Shown here one piece after another: positions 1-7,616 of a stretch of 64,000 nt of DNA. The notes below the pieces were generated by a model that worked only from the letters and a program-made list of their open reading frames with translations, was not told the DNA's origin and did not search any database. The first letter of the stretch is position 1; each line of letters starts with the position of its first letter. This DNA is from Chitinophagaceae bacterium. Lineage in GTDB: Bacteria; Bacteroidota; Bacteroidia; Chitinophagales; Chitinophagaceae. The position numbers and the translations under genes are program-made. The stretch covers positions 1,240,001 through 1,304,000 of the forward strand of contig JADKJC010000013.1 in the NCBI GenBank assembly GCA_016722465.1, read 5' to 3'.

Positions 1-380
1 AAGATAGCATCAAAGAAATCCATCGGCCTTGTGAGTAAACTGCCGCTGCCATTAATTGAAATTTCATTAATACTCAAGGCTGCAATAGGCGTAAACATAC
101 GGATGCCCAATCCACTTTCACCGCAATTCATTTCTCCGGATACAGGATGCACACCGCTGCTATCTATAACTATCTTTTCGTGATTTTGTTCTTTTATCCG
201 GGCACCCAGGTTCTGTATCACTTCCAAAGCAGCCAGGTCATCATTGCTCCTGCCGGGATTATGAATGATGGTTTCCCCTTCATTCAGCAATGCAGCAGCA
301 CAGGCCCTTTGCATGGAGCTTTTGGAAGTGGGGGCATTAATGCTGCCTGAAATTATGGAAGGCCCAACTTTTACTATCAT
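1..380 (-). CDS. aroA: 3-phosphoshikimate 1-carboxyvinyltransferase (EPSP synthase), N-terminal part, cut by window edge
   Basis: Reading leftwards from an ATG at 378-380, the frame stays open for about 126 codons to the window edge. The translation has the EPSP synthase N-terminal substrate loop (APTSKSSMQRA, equivalent to the family's SKSxxxRA) and, further in, SGLGIRMFTPIAAL, which corresponds to the family's second conserved strand and helix. The enzyme joins shikimate-3-phosphate and phosphoenolpyruvate in the sixth step of the shikimate pathway. The start lies 26 bases after the aroB stop on the same strand, so the two are probably co-transcribed. The C-terminal two thirds lie outside the window. 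Confidence 0.93.
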   Translation of the reverse strand, partial: MIVKVGPSIISGSINAPTSKSSMQRACAAALLNEGETIIHNPGRSNDDLAALEVIQNLGARIKEQNHEKIVIDSSGVHPVSGEMNCGESGLGIRMFTPIAALSINEISINGSGSLLTRPMDFFDAI

Positions 381-406
381 AAAAAAATATACTGGTTTTC
401 ATTCTC

Positions 407-1468
407 CTAAAGTTCCTCTTTGGGAGTTTTTTGGAGAGGTAATTGACTGATTAAATTTTCTAATTGCACCAACGGTATTGGTTTTATCACTGCCTCTCCT
501 ATCTTGTTCAATAAAATAAAATTCATTTCACTGCTAACTCTTTTCTTATCCATCTTCAGCAGGTTCCATACTTTCTCTTTATCAAAAAAAATGGAAGAGG
601 TAAGCTGGTATTTTTCTATTAACTGCCTGATTCTTTCTTTTTCGCCGGCATCAAAACCATTGAGTTCTTCAGAAAATGTACAGGCAGCCATCATTCCAAC
701 TGCCACTGCATGGCCGTGCGGCAACTGGTAAATATTTTCAATGGCATGCCCAAAGGTGTGGCCAAAATTCAACAGTTTCCTGTCACCCTTTTCAAATTCA
801 TCCGCCACCACTACCTCCGTTTTTATCTGCACATTCCTTTCAATCAATTGGGCCAGTAGTTCATGATCGGATTGAAAATTTTCCAGCACATTAGCCTCCA
901 GCAATGAAAACAAAGCGGCGTCTTTTATGCAGGCATGCTTGATCACTTCGGCAAAACCGTTTACCCATTCAGGCTTTGCCAGCGTTTGCAGCAATGAATA
1001 ATCAAACAGTAAAAACTCGGGCTGTTTAATCAGGCCAACTAAATTTTTATAAACGCCAACGTCCACCCCATTCTTGCCACCGATAGCAGCATCTACCATT
1101 GCTAAAATAGTTGTTGGCACAAATCCAAACCGCAATCCCCTCATATACACACTGGCTGCATAGCCGGTAACATCTGTTACCACCCCCCCGCCTACCCCAA
1201 CTATAAAAGTATTCCTGTCTGCTTCTTTTTCTATCAGTTGCTGAATAATAAAATCCACCGCAGATTGCTGCTTGTGCTCCTCACCTGCTTCGATCACGAT
1301 GGTTTGCCAATCGGTAAAAGCAGCAGGCTGTGCAGCAAAAATATGGGTATCAGTTACGAGGATTGTTTTGCCTTTGGGAACGATTTGCTCAAGAAAGCAC
1401 AAAGAAGCATCAAAGTAATACGAGACCGTTTTACCAGAAAAACTATGTATAATTTTTTTTACTGCCAC
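407..1468 (-). CDS. aroB: 3-dehydroquinate synthase
   Basis: A 353-residue protein of normal AroB length that converts DAHP to 3-dehydroquinate using NAD and a divalent metal. Diagnostic parts are visible in order: the glycine-rich NAD-binding stretch GGGVVTDVTGYAASVY, then FVPTTILAMVDAAIGGKNGV with the phosphate-binding lysine, and the metal-ligand region LLNFGHTFGHAIE near residue 235-250. It sits between the DAHP synthase gene upstream and aroA downstream on the same strand, so three shikimate-pathway genes lie in a row. The upstream gap (1469-1532) carries a GC-rich palindromic repeat and no sign of a separate strong promoter. Confidence 0.97.
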   Translation of the reverse strand: MAVKKIIHSFSGKTVSYYFDASLCFLEQIVPKGKTILVTDTHIFAAQPAAFTDWQTIVIEAGEEHKQQSAVDFIIQQLIEKEADRNTFIVGVGGGVVTDVTGYAASVYMRGLRFGFVPTTILAMVDAAIGGKNGVDVGVYKNLVGLIKQPEFLLFDYSLLQTLAKPEWVNGFAEVIKHACIKDAALFSLLEANVLENFQSDHELLAQLIERNVQIKTEVVVADEFEKGDRKLLNFGHTFGHAIENIYQLPHGHAVAVGMMAACTFSEELNGFDAGEKERIRQLIEKYQLTSSIFFDKEKVWNLLKMDKKRVSSEMNFILLNKIGEAVIKPIPLVQLENLISQLPLQKTPKEEL

Positions 1469-1496
1469 TCCTGAATTTTATAAGATGTTTACTGTA

Positions 1497-1533
1497 TTAT
1501 ACCCTATTCCCCTTCAGGGGTTAGGGCGTCCCT
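1497..1533. repeat. GC-rich imperfect palindrome between DAHP synthase and aroB
   Basis: The spacer just after the DAHP synthase stop contains a CCCCTTCAGGGG core flanked by C-rich and G-rich arms. The same design (C-rich arm, short palindrome, G-rich arm) recurs near 4048-4081 and 4173-4205 in this operon, where it is part of coding sequence. It looks like a dispersed small repeat. A role in mRNA folding between genes is inference. Confidence 0.55.
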
Positions 1534-2621
1534 TAACTATTCATCACCTTGTTCTGATGGTTGATACTCTCCAGGTGCACCGCATCAAAATACTTGGTCA
1601 CAAATTCCTGGCTCAGCCCAAGTGCTTCTCCTTTCTTTGTTGCCTTTTGCAAAATTTCATTCCAGCGGTTGGTTTGCAAAATGGTGATGTTGTTATCCTT
1701 TTTATACTGGCCTATTTTATCAGCGATCTTCATCCGCTGTCCTATCAATGTCAACAATTCATCATCCAGGTGATTAATCTGCTCCCTCAATGTTGCCAGT
1801 GCTGTAAGAAAATCTGCCTTATCTGTATTCTCACTTCTCCAGATCAATCCATCCAGCAATTCTGCCAAACCCTCCGGTGTAATCTGTTGCTTTGCATCGC
1901 TCCATGCGTTGTCCGGATCAATATGACTTTCAATCATCACACCATCAAAATCAAGGTCAATACTTTTTTGTGCAATGGATTGCAGCATGTGCCGGTTGCC
2001 ACAAATATGCGAAGGATCACAGATCAGTTTCATTTCCGGAAACCTGCGTTTCATTTCAATAGGCAAATGCCACATGGGTGCATTGCGGAATTCGGTATTA
2101 CCGTAGTTGCTGAATCCACGATGAATCATCCCTACTTGCTGCACACCTGCTTTTTGAATACGTTCAATTCCCCCACTCCATAATTCAAGATCCGGATTGA
2201 TGGGGTTTTTTATTAATACAGGAATATCCACGCCACGCAATGCATCTGCTACTTCCTGCACACTAAAAGGATTTACGGTAGTTCTTGCACCGATCCACAG
2301 CATGTCCACATCAAAATGCAATGCATCTTCCACATGTTTTGCAGTAGCTACTTCTACGGTGGTAGGCAATCCTGTTAGTTTCTTTGCCTGTGCCAGCCAT
2401 GACAGCCCTTTGGCACCAATTCCTTCAAACAATCCTGGTTTGGTACGTGGCTTCCAGATGCCTGCCCTCAGCACATCTACCTTCCCTGTTGCCGCCAGCC
2501 TTGCAGCTGTTTCCAGTACCTGTTCTTCTGTTTCAGCGCTGCATGGGCCACTGATAATAAGCGGGCGTTTGTTCCACTTCTGCTGCATTACCTCTTTCAT
2601 GTTCCATGATGTTGTTTCCAT
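1533..2621 (-). CDS. Bifunctional 3-deoxy-7-phosphoheptulonate synthase / chorismate mutase
   Basis: A 362-residue fusion. Residues about 15-265 are a type I-beta DAHP synthase, with the early motif ISGPCSAE, the phosphate-binding IGART, KNPINPDLELW and the metal-binding ICDPSHICGNR. Residues about 270-362 form an AroQ-class chorismate mutase helix bundle (LREQINHLDDELLTLIGQRM). The enzyme commits PEP and erythrose-4-phosphate to the shikimate pathway and also converts chorismate to prephenate, supplying both TyrA and PheA in the same cluster. This fusion order is common in Bacteroidota. In fused enzymes the mutase domain is often the site of prephenate feedback; that is known for the family and is not shown here. 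Confidence 0.95.
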   Translation of the reverse strand: METTSWNMKEVMQQKWNKRPLIISGPCSAETEEQVLETAARLAATGKVDVLRAGIWKPRTKPGLFEGIGAKGLSWLAQAKKLTGLPTTVEVATAKHVEDALHFDVDMLWIGARTTVNPFSVQEVADALRGVDIPVLIKNPINPDLELWSGGIERIQKAGVQQVGMIHRGFSNYGNTEFRNAPMWHLPIEMKRRFPEMKLICDPSHICGNRHMLQSIAQKSIDLDFDGVMIESHIDPDNAWSDAKQQITPEGLAELLDGLIWRSENTDKADFLTALATLREQINHLDDELLTLIGQRMKIADKIGQYKKDNNITILQTNRWNEILQKATKKGEALGLSQEFVTKYFDAVHLESINHQNKVMNS

Positions 2622-2713
2622 TGTTGTTGATTTTGATTGCCTGTATAAAATTATTTTTTATTTTTTTGTAACCAGCGTTAAATCTTTGTTGAGCATCGTT
2701 GTGAACTTGTTCT

Positions 2714-2748
2714 ATTATTATTTCGTTTTTGTAAAACGAAATAATAAT
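2714..2748. terminator. Perfect 16-bp AT-rich hairpin upstream of DAHP synthase
   Basis: ATTATTATTTCGTTTT at 2714-2729 is followed by a three-base loop and its exact complement at 2733-2748. It lies between the GNAT gene (ending at 2774 on the minus strand) and the DAHP synthase start (2621). It could be a terminator or processing hairpin splitting the aromatic cluster into two transcripts. T-rich tracts flank it on both strands. Confidence 0.5.
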
Positions 2749-2773
2749 CTCACTTGTGCTGTATTTTCTTTAC

Positions 2774-3211
2774 TCATCTTTCACCCCACGATTCAATATC
2801 CATCTCAAATTTAATCTCTCCCTTTCCATGAAGTCCCGTTTCTTTCCATCCCTGCATCCTGTAAAACCGTTCTGCTCTTGTGCCAGGTGCCGTACCTAAC
2901 CAAACTTTTTCTTTGGTCTGTTCAAAATACCAATCCAGCATCATATTATGAAGTACTTTACCAATTCCTTTTTTCTCATGATCCGGATGTACAAACAGTG
3001 CCCAGATATTATTTTCTTTAAGATCAGCAATTGAAAAACCAACCACTTCATTGGCTATCACACAAACCCAGCCCTTACCCCTGTTCATTATATATTCTTC
3101 AACATCCTCATCAGGAACCAATGCAGGGTTACTCAATGTATTTTCCTTCACTGCATTTCTTACAACCTGTATTTGTTGTATGTCATTGATATTTACTTCT
3201 CTAAAAATCAT
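2774..3211 (-). CDS. GNAT family N-acetyltransferase
   Basis: A 145-residue single-domain acetyltransferase. The acetyl-CoA pyrophosphate-binding motif appears as HPDHEKKGIGKVL around residue 77-89 (Q/RxxGxG/A pattern, here KKGIGK), followed by WLGTAPGTRAERFYRMQGW, the usual C-terminal strand-helix with the conserved FYxxxGW. Its ATG overlaps the stop of tyrA by four bases (ATGA), so it is translationally coupled to the aromatic pathway. The substrate cannot be read from the sequence. It may be an amino-acid or small-molecule acetylase, but the coupling alone does not prove a role in aromatic metabolism. Confidence 0.9.
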   Translation of the reverse strand: MIFREVNINDIQQIQVVRNAVKENTLSNPALVPDEDVEEYIMNRGKGWVCVIANEVVGFSIADLKENNIWALFVHPDHEKKGIGKVLHNMMLDWYFEQTKEKVWLGTAPGTRAERFYRMQGWKETGLHGKGEIKFEMDIESWGER

Positions 3212-4140
3212 TTTAATATCCTGCTTATCTTATTTGCATTCTCCATCAACTCTGTCAAATATTCCCAGTTCTCTTTTTCAAGGCTGGCTTTAAATTTCCT
3301 CAACTGGCTGATGTGCTCATTTAAAACATCCAGTACATTCTCCCTGTTCTGCATAAAAATCGGCGCCCACATGGCCGGGTTACTTTTTGCCAGGCGAACG
3401 GTGCTTTCAAAACCACCACCCGCCAGTTCAAAAATAGCATCCTCTTCTCTTTCTTTTTCCAGCACGGTGTTCGCCAGTGCAAAAGAAGTAATGTGTGATA
3501 TATGACTTACGTACGCAGCATGTACATCATGGCTTTGTGCATCCATATAAATAATATGCATACCCAGCGACTTGTAAATGGTTTCTACTTTCTCTACTGC
3601 ATCAGCATCACTCTTGTCTTTTTCACAAACCACACAGGCACGGCCGGAAAAAGCGCCTTTTACGGCTGCTTCAGGGCCACTGTATTCTGTACCCCACATT
3701 GGGTGGGTTGCCACGAAACGTTTACGCATCGGGTGATCTTTCAATGAATCGCACAAAGCAAATTTTGTAGAACCCCCATCTGCCACTATTTGCTTTTCAT
3801 TCACCATGTCCATTACCTGCTTCATCACCGGCAGGGTTGCATCTACCGGGATGGCAACATAAATAAAATCACTTTGCTTTACAGCTTCTTCCAACGGCAA
3901 TGCTTCGTCTATTAATCCCAGTTCAATTGCTTTGTCAATACTGGTTGTTGATTTACCAACACCGATCACTTTTTTAGCAAAGCCCTTCTCCTTCATCGCC
4001 AGCGCAAGCGAGCCTCCTATCAAACCCACACCTACAATAGTAACTACAGCCCCCTCCAAACCTCCTCCCAAAGGGGAGACTTTTAAGGACCCTGATGTTT
4101 GTGAGCTCTTTTGAATATTTGAAAGTTCCAACTCTTGCAT
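3208..4140 (-). CDS. tyrA: Prephenate dehydrogenase
   Basis: A 310-residue TyrA-type protein that oxidatively decarboxylates prephenate to 4-hydroxyphenylpyruvate with NAD(P). The Rossmann fingerprint VGVGLIGGSLALAMK lies near residue 36-50, followed by the substrate-pocket HPMWGTEYSGPEAA and the helical dimerisation region with HAAYVSHISHITSFAL. The protein has an unusual N-terminal extension of about 30 residues before the Rossmann strand. Part of it, SPLGGGLEGA, is encoded by a GC-rich repeat (about 4048-4081). The listed ATG is the only good one before the nucleotide-binding strand, so the extension is probably translated. The stop overlaps the downstream GNAT start. Confidence 0.95.
   Translation of the reverse strand: MQELELSNIQKSSQTSGSLKVSPLGGGLEGAVVTIVGVGLIGGSLALAMKEKGFAKKVIGVGKSTTSIDKAIELGLIDEALPLEEAVKQSDFIYVAIPVDATLPVMKQVMDMVNEKQIVADGGSTKFALCDSLKDHPMRKRFVATHPMWGTEYSGPEAAVKGAFSGRACVVCEKDKSDADAVEKVETIYKSLGMHIIYMDAQSHDVHAAYVSHISHITSFALANTVLEKEREEDAIFELAGGGFESTVRLAKSNPAMWAPIFMQNRENVLDVLNEHISQLRKFKASLEKENWEYLTELMENANKISRILK
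4048..4081. repeat. GC-rich palindromic repeat inside the tyrA 5' coding end
   Basis: The bases read on the minus strand as a CCCCTTTGGGAGG-type core followed by a G-rich arm. They are translated in frame as SPLGGGLEGA, residues 22-31 of TyrA, upstream of the enzyme core. The design matches the repeats at 1497-1533 and 4173-4205. No ordinary TyrA residue is disrupted because the insertion lies before the Rossmann fold. Confidence 0.55.
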
Positions 4141-4172
4141 TTTATAAAATCTTTTAATTTATGTACGCTTTT

Positions 4173-4205
4173 TTAAGTCCCTCCCTGGGAGGGATCTAGG
4201 GAGGC
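4173..4205. repeat. GC-rich palindromic repeat forming the aminotransferase 3' end
   Basis: A CCCTCCC-AGGGAGGG core with a second CCTCCC arm forms the last codons and stop of the aminotransferase gene. It is related in layout to the repeats at 1497-1533 and 4048-4081, so it seems to have been captured as coding sequence at the gene's end. Confidence 0.55.
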
Positions 4206-5363
4206 GTTAATTCTGCCAATTGCTTCTTCAAACTTCTGTTCCGTGCTGCACAAACTTACCCTCACATAATGATTGCCTGCACTGCCGAATATTCCACCCG
4301 GAGTAATGAACACATTGGCATCCTGCAATACTTCATCGCTCAGCTCAAAACCATTGTTGTATTTTACAGGGATGGATGCCCATACAAACATACCTGCCTG
4401 TGTTGTATCAAATTCACAATCCAATAAGCTTAACAATTCAAAAACTTTTGTTCTTCTTTTTTTATACACTGCATTCACTTCTTCATGCCATTCCTTTCCT
4501 AATTCCAATGCTTTGGCAGCGGCTAATTGCAAAGGCAAAAACATACCACTATCCATGTTACTTTTAAAACGAAGCACTTCATCAATCCTATCCTTTGCAC
4601 CCACCATCATGCCGATTCGCCAGCCTGCCATATTGTGAGATTTACTCAGTGAGTTCAATTCAATCACTACATCTTTAGCTCCCTGCACACTCAGCAAACT
4701 CATGGGGTTATCATTCAAAATAAAACTATAAGGATTATCATGAATCAACAGAATATTATTCTTTTTGGCGAATGCCACCAGTTCTTCAAACATGGCTGTT
4801 GTTGGCAACTGCCCTGTCGGCATCTGAGGATAGTTGACAAACATCAATGCTGCGTTATTAACGGATGCTACAAGTTTTTCTTCAATTGCAGCAAGATCAG
4901 GGAACCAGCTATTTTCTTTAGTTAATGCATACTCAACGATTGTACCACCTGCAATGGCGGCCGCACTCCTGTAAGTAGGATAGCCAGGATTTGGAATCAA
5001 TACTATATCACCTTCGTTAATATAGGTCATGCAAATATGCATGATGCCTTCCTTGCTTCCAATCAATGGCAGAATTTCTGTGTCTGGATTCAATTCTACA
5101 TTGTACCAGTTCTTGTACCAACTGGCAATTGCATTCCTCAATACAGGGCTGCCTTTGTAACTCTGGTAGGCATGCTGGTTAGGCTTCAACGCTTCTTCAT
5201 GCAATGTTTTGATCACGGCAGGGTGTGGTGGCAGGTCAGGACTGCCAATCCCAAGGTTGATGACATTTTTTCCAGCCTTGTTCATGGCATCGATCTCTCT
5301 TAGCTTTTGTGAAAAATAATATTCACCGATACCTTCTAATCTTTTTGCTGTCTGCATGCTCAA
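4173..5363 (-). CDS. Class I/II pyridoxal-phosphate aminotransferase (aromatic/aspartate type)
   Basis: A 396-residue fold-type I aminotransferase. Visible features are the N-terminal NLGIGSPDLPPHP, NPGYPTY, the cofactor-binding IHDNPYSFI (Asp and Tyr) and the Schiff-base lysine in LNSLSKSHNMAGWRIG. The closest named families are LL-diaminopimelate aminotransferase and aspartate or aromatic aminotransferases. Placed between prephenate dehydratase and prephenate dehydrogenase, it most likely transaminates phenylpyruvate and hydroxyphenylpyruvate, or prephenate. The substrate choice is inference from the neighbours. The last residues (SLDPSQGGT) and the stop are encoded by a GC-rich repeat at 4173-4205 and are not typical of the family. 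Confidence 0.9.
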   Translation of the reverse strand: MSMQTAKRLEGIGEYYFSQKLREIDAMNKAGKNVINLGIGSPDLPPHPAVIKTLHEEALKPNQHAYQSYKGSPVLRNAIASWYKNWYNVELNPDTEILPLIGSKEGIMHICMTYINEGDIVLIPNPGYPTYRSAAAIAGGTIVEYALTKENSWFPDLAAIEEKLVASVNNAALMFVNYPQMPTGQLPTTAMFEELVAFAKKNNILLIHDNPYSFILNDNPMSLLSVQGAKDVVIELNSLSKSHNMAGWRIGMMVGAKDRIDEVLRFKSNMDSGMFLPLQLAAAKALELGKEWHEEVNAVYKKRRTKVFELLSLLDCEFDTTQAGMFVWASIPVKYNNGFELSDEVLQDANVFITPGGIFGSAGNHYVRVSLCSTEQKFEEAIGRINASLDPSQGGT

Positions 5364-5392
5364 TTCCTTTTTTATTACACTAATTATTACGA

Positions 5393-5440
5393 ATTACACG
5401 AATTCTCTTTAGTGTTTTAATTAGTTCTAATTCGTGTAAT
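5393..5440. repeat. 12-bp perfect inverted repeat between pheA and the aminotransferase
   Basis: ATTACACGAATT (5393-5404) and its exact complement AATTCGTGTAAT (5429-5440) flank 24 bases of AT-rich sequence in the 84-base gap. It may fold in the mRNA between pheA and the aminotransferase. No T-tract terminator follows it, so read-through is likely. Confidence 0.6.
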
Positions 5441-5447
5441 CATACCG

Positions 5448-6278
5448 CTATTTTATTTTACCGTTTTTATAAACCCCCAACACATTCAGTGCCTCTGTTC
5501 TTTCTTTTACCTCGTCCATTGCCTTATTCAATTGCGTTGTTGAATCAAATTCCATATCTGCATGAAAGGAATATTTAAAATCGCTCCCCGGTATCGGCAT
5601 GCTTTGCAGTTTACTGAGATTGATACCTGCATCTGCAATAATGTTCAATACCTTAGCGAGACTGCCCTTAGAATGATCTGTATGAAAATTGATGGACGCT
5701 TTATTGGCATCAGCTACTTCCCTTGCTTCTTCTGCTCTTTGCAATATCAAAAAGCGGGTATAATTATTTTTGAGCGATTGAATACCGGGAGCGATGATAT
5801 TCAATTGGTAAATTTCAGCGGCCAGTTTACTGGCAATGGCTGCTATGTGCTTGCTGTGGTGTTTGTGAATGTGCTTTGCGCTGAGTGCGGTATCTTCTGA
5901 TTCCACCAGCCGCCAGTTGTGTTTGTCTAAAAAGTCAAGACATTGCTGTATCGCCATCGGATGAGAATGTACTTCCTTAATATCCTGGAGCTTTACGCCG
6001 GGATTGACCAGCAGGTTTTGCCTGATGTGCAGGTACACCTCGCCAATGATCTTCAAATTACTTTTTTGCAACAGGTTATAATTGGGTAAAATGCTGCCGG
6101 CAATGGAATTTTCAATGGCCATTACCCCACCCTCGCTCTCTTTTTTATTGGCGGCAATTTTTATTACCTCCCTGAAAGTAGCGCAACAAATCACTTCCAC
6201 CTGCTTTCCGTGAAACTGCCGGGCTGCTTCCTGGTGAAAACTGCCTTCAAAACCCTGTATGGATACCCTTGTCTGCAT
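5448..6278 (-). CDS. pheA: Prephenate dehydratase
   Basis: A 276-residue monofunctional enzyme that converts prephenate to phenylpyruvate. The N-terminal motif IQGFEGSFHQEAARQF matches the family's GxxGSxxxxAA start. The catalytic TRF triad appears as NNYTRFLIL near residue 175. Residues about 195-270 form an ACT domain (HSKGSLAKVLNIIADAGINL) with KLQSMPI in place of the usual ESRP phenylalanine-binding signature. The ESRP change could alter Phe feedback. It is the first gene of the minus-strand aromatic cluster; a terminator-like hairpin lies upstream at 6335-6355. Confidence 0.95.
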   Translation of the reverse strand: MQTRVSIQGFEGSFHQEAARQFHGKQVEVICCATFREVIKIAANKKESEGGVMAIENSIAGSILPNYNLLQKSNLKIIGEVYLHIRQNLLVNPGVKLQDIKEVHSHPMAIQQCLDFLDKHNWRLVESEDTALSAKHIHKHHSKHIAAIASKLAAEIYQLNIIAPGIQSLKNNYTRFLILQRAEEAREVADANKASINFHTDHSKGSLAKVLNIIADAGINLSKLQSMPIPGSDFKYSFHADMEFDSTTQLNKAMDEVKERTEALNVLGVYKNGKIK

Positions 6279-6334
6279 AATTTTCTTTTTTATCTACCCA
6301 TCATTCCCACTTAGAGAGATAGGAGCAATAAAAA

Positions 6335-6355
6335 TCCCGACCTTTTTGGCCGGGA
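6335..6355 (-). terminator. Hairpin upstream of pheA, terminator-like
   Basis: On the minus strand a CGGGCC-type stem with one mismatch and a five-base A loop is followed directly by a run of T. It would stop leftward transcription before pheA. Confidence 0.65.
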
Positions 6356-6597
6356 ATCTTTGTATGTTAAGCTTTTAATTTTTGATAGTTAACAAAAGAC
6401 ACCCGGCCTATTTCTAAAATAGTAGCTAAAATAAAAACCGGTAGAAATTGCTGTCTTTGTCATATAGGATTCGAAAATAAGAAAGAAAAATATTACAACC
6501 AAGATTATTTTCAATATTTTTTGATAAACCTTGAAAATAATTTACTGAATAGCCCTGTTTTCCATAAATATCCAAGGCAAAGTAGCTAAAATAATGA

Positions 6598-6617
6598 CGC
6601 CCCTGAGAACAGGGGCG
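6598..6617 (-). terminator. Terminator after the small lipoprotein gene
   Basis: CGCCCCT (6598-6604) pairs with AGGGGCG (6611-6617) around a six-base loop, followed on the minus strand by a T-rich stretch. It is downstream of the lipoprotein gene that ends at 6705. Confidence 0.6.
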
Positions 6618-6704
6618 ACTTTAACGATTGCTTGCCATATGAAAATCTTTATATAGAACCGGCTTTTATTTAAGCAAGCAACATACCGGTGCTTAATTTT
6701 TTAA

Positions 6705-6917
6705 TTAGTGCTTAGCAGCAGAATCAACTTTAGCAGCAATTGAATCTATTTTAGCTTTTGCAGAATCAGCAACAGCAGTAACTGTAGAATCAGTTTTAGC
6801 AACTACTGAATCAACTTTAGCAGTAGCAGAATCAACAGCAGCAGCGGTAGTTTCTCCACCATTGTTACAAGCTGCGAAAGCTGCAGCGATAGCGAAAACA
6901 AAAAGTACTTTTTTCAT
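6705..6917 (-). CDS. Small lipoprotein with repeated DS-containing amphipathic heptads
   Basis: A 70-residue protein. It begins with a signal peptide (MKKVLFVFAIAAAFAAC) ending in a lipobox-type AFAAC, so residue 17 is the predicted lipidated cysteine. The mature part is made of about six degenerate units of the form (V/I)DS(A/V)xAK, giving an alternating Ala, Asp-Ser, Lys pattern that would form an amphipathic helix or coiled coil. No named family is recognised. Similar short Ala/Lys/Asp-rich lipoproteins are common in Bacteroidota and are often very abundant; that is inference here. The gene has its own terminator at 6598-6617 and is divergent from the sigma factor gene at 7053. Confidence 0.8.
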   Translation of the reverse strand: MKKVLFVFAIAAAFAACNNGGETTAAAVDSATAKVDSVVAKTDSTVTAVADSAKAKIDSIAAKVDSAAKH

Positions 6918-7052
6918 TTTTTAGATTTTTTGATTTGTGATTTATGCTCTTTAATACCGGGTTTTAAGAAAAGTAACCCGCCATTTGAAAAAAATTTTTT
7001 TTTCGCTGTTTTGGGTTACTATTGCAGCTATTAACGTATTAATACCAGAACG

Positions 7053-7616
7053 GTGAGCACCACAGAGCAAGAACAATTATTACTAACAGGGCTGGCTAAA
7101 AGCGACAAGTCCTCTGTTGAAGCTATTTATCGTGAAAATTACGCTATTATTCAGTCTTTTATCCTTAATAACAATGGTACGATAGACGATGCAAGGGATA
7201 TTTTTCAGGAAGCGATGGTTGTACTCTATGAAAAATCAAAGGATACAACATTTTCGCTGCACTGCCAGATCAGGACTTATGTTTACTCTATTTGCAGGCG
7301 GTTATGGCTTAAAAGGCTGCAACAACTCAGTAAATACAGCAGCCAGGTAGAAAGCCTGGAGGAAATAGTACCGGTGGAGGAAGAGGTAGAGGAGCATGAA
7401 AAAAGAAATACTGATTTCCTGTTGATGGAGCATGCTATGAGCAAAATAGGGGAGCCCTGCAAAAGCTTACTGGATGCTTATTACCTTCAGAAGAAAAGCA
7501 TGCAGGATATAGCAGCAGAGTTTGGATACACTAATGCAGATAATGCCAAGACACAGAAGTACAAGTGCCTGGTGAGATTGAAAAAATTGTTCTTTTCTCA
7601 ATATAAAAATGCTTAA
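7053..7616 (+). CDS. ECF-type RNA polymerase sigma factor (sigma-70 family)
   Basis: A 187-residue protein read from a GTG at 7053. Region 2 lies near residues 22-95 (IYRENYAIIQSFILNN, then DDARDIFQEAMVVLYEK, the -10 and core-binding helices). Region 4 lies near 125-185, with the helix-turn-helix YYLQKKSMQDIAAEFGY and a basic tail. No sigma region 1 or 3 is present, so it is an ECF factor. Its 3' end overlaps the next gene by 8 bases. That gene encodes a membrane protein with an anti-sigma-like cytoplasmic N-terminus, suggesting a sigma/anti-sigma pair. The regulon cannot be predicted. Confidence 0.92.
   Translation: MSTTEQEQLLLTGLAKSDKSSVEAIYRENYAIIQSFILNNNGTIDDARDIFQEAMVVLYEKSKDTTFSLHCQIRTYVYSICRRLWLKRLQQLSKYSSQVESLEEIVPVEEEVEEHEKRNTDFLLMEHAMSKIGEPCKSLLDAYYLQKKSMQDIAAEFGYTNADNAKTQKYKCLVRLKKLFFSQYKNA

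Larger units (their letters stand above)
6279..6704. other. Non-coding gap between pheA and a small lipoprotein gene
   Basis: No convincing gene. It holds two minus-strand terminator-like hairpins (6335-6355 and 6598-6617), an 11-bp perfect inverted repeat (ATTATTTTCAA at 6504-6514, complement at 6531-6541), and two exact copies of the 14-mer AGTAGCTAAAATAA (6421-6434 and 6581-6594). It probably holds the pheA promoter, but no box was identified with certainty. Confidence 0.6.

Noticed and set aside
1485..2183. Long plus-strand frame opposite the DAHP synthase gene
   Set aside because: It is antisense to a strongly conserved enzyme and shows no family features; its amino-acid make-up (Cys, Leu, Gln runs) is that of an antisense shadow.
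2197..2814. Plus-strand frame of 205 codons near the DAHP synthase start
   Set aside because: Antisense to the enzyme and without motifs.
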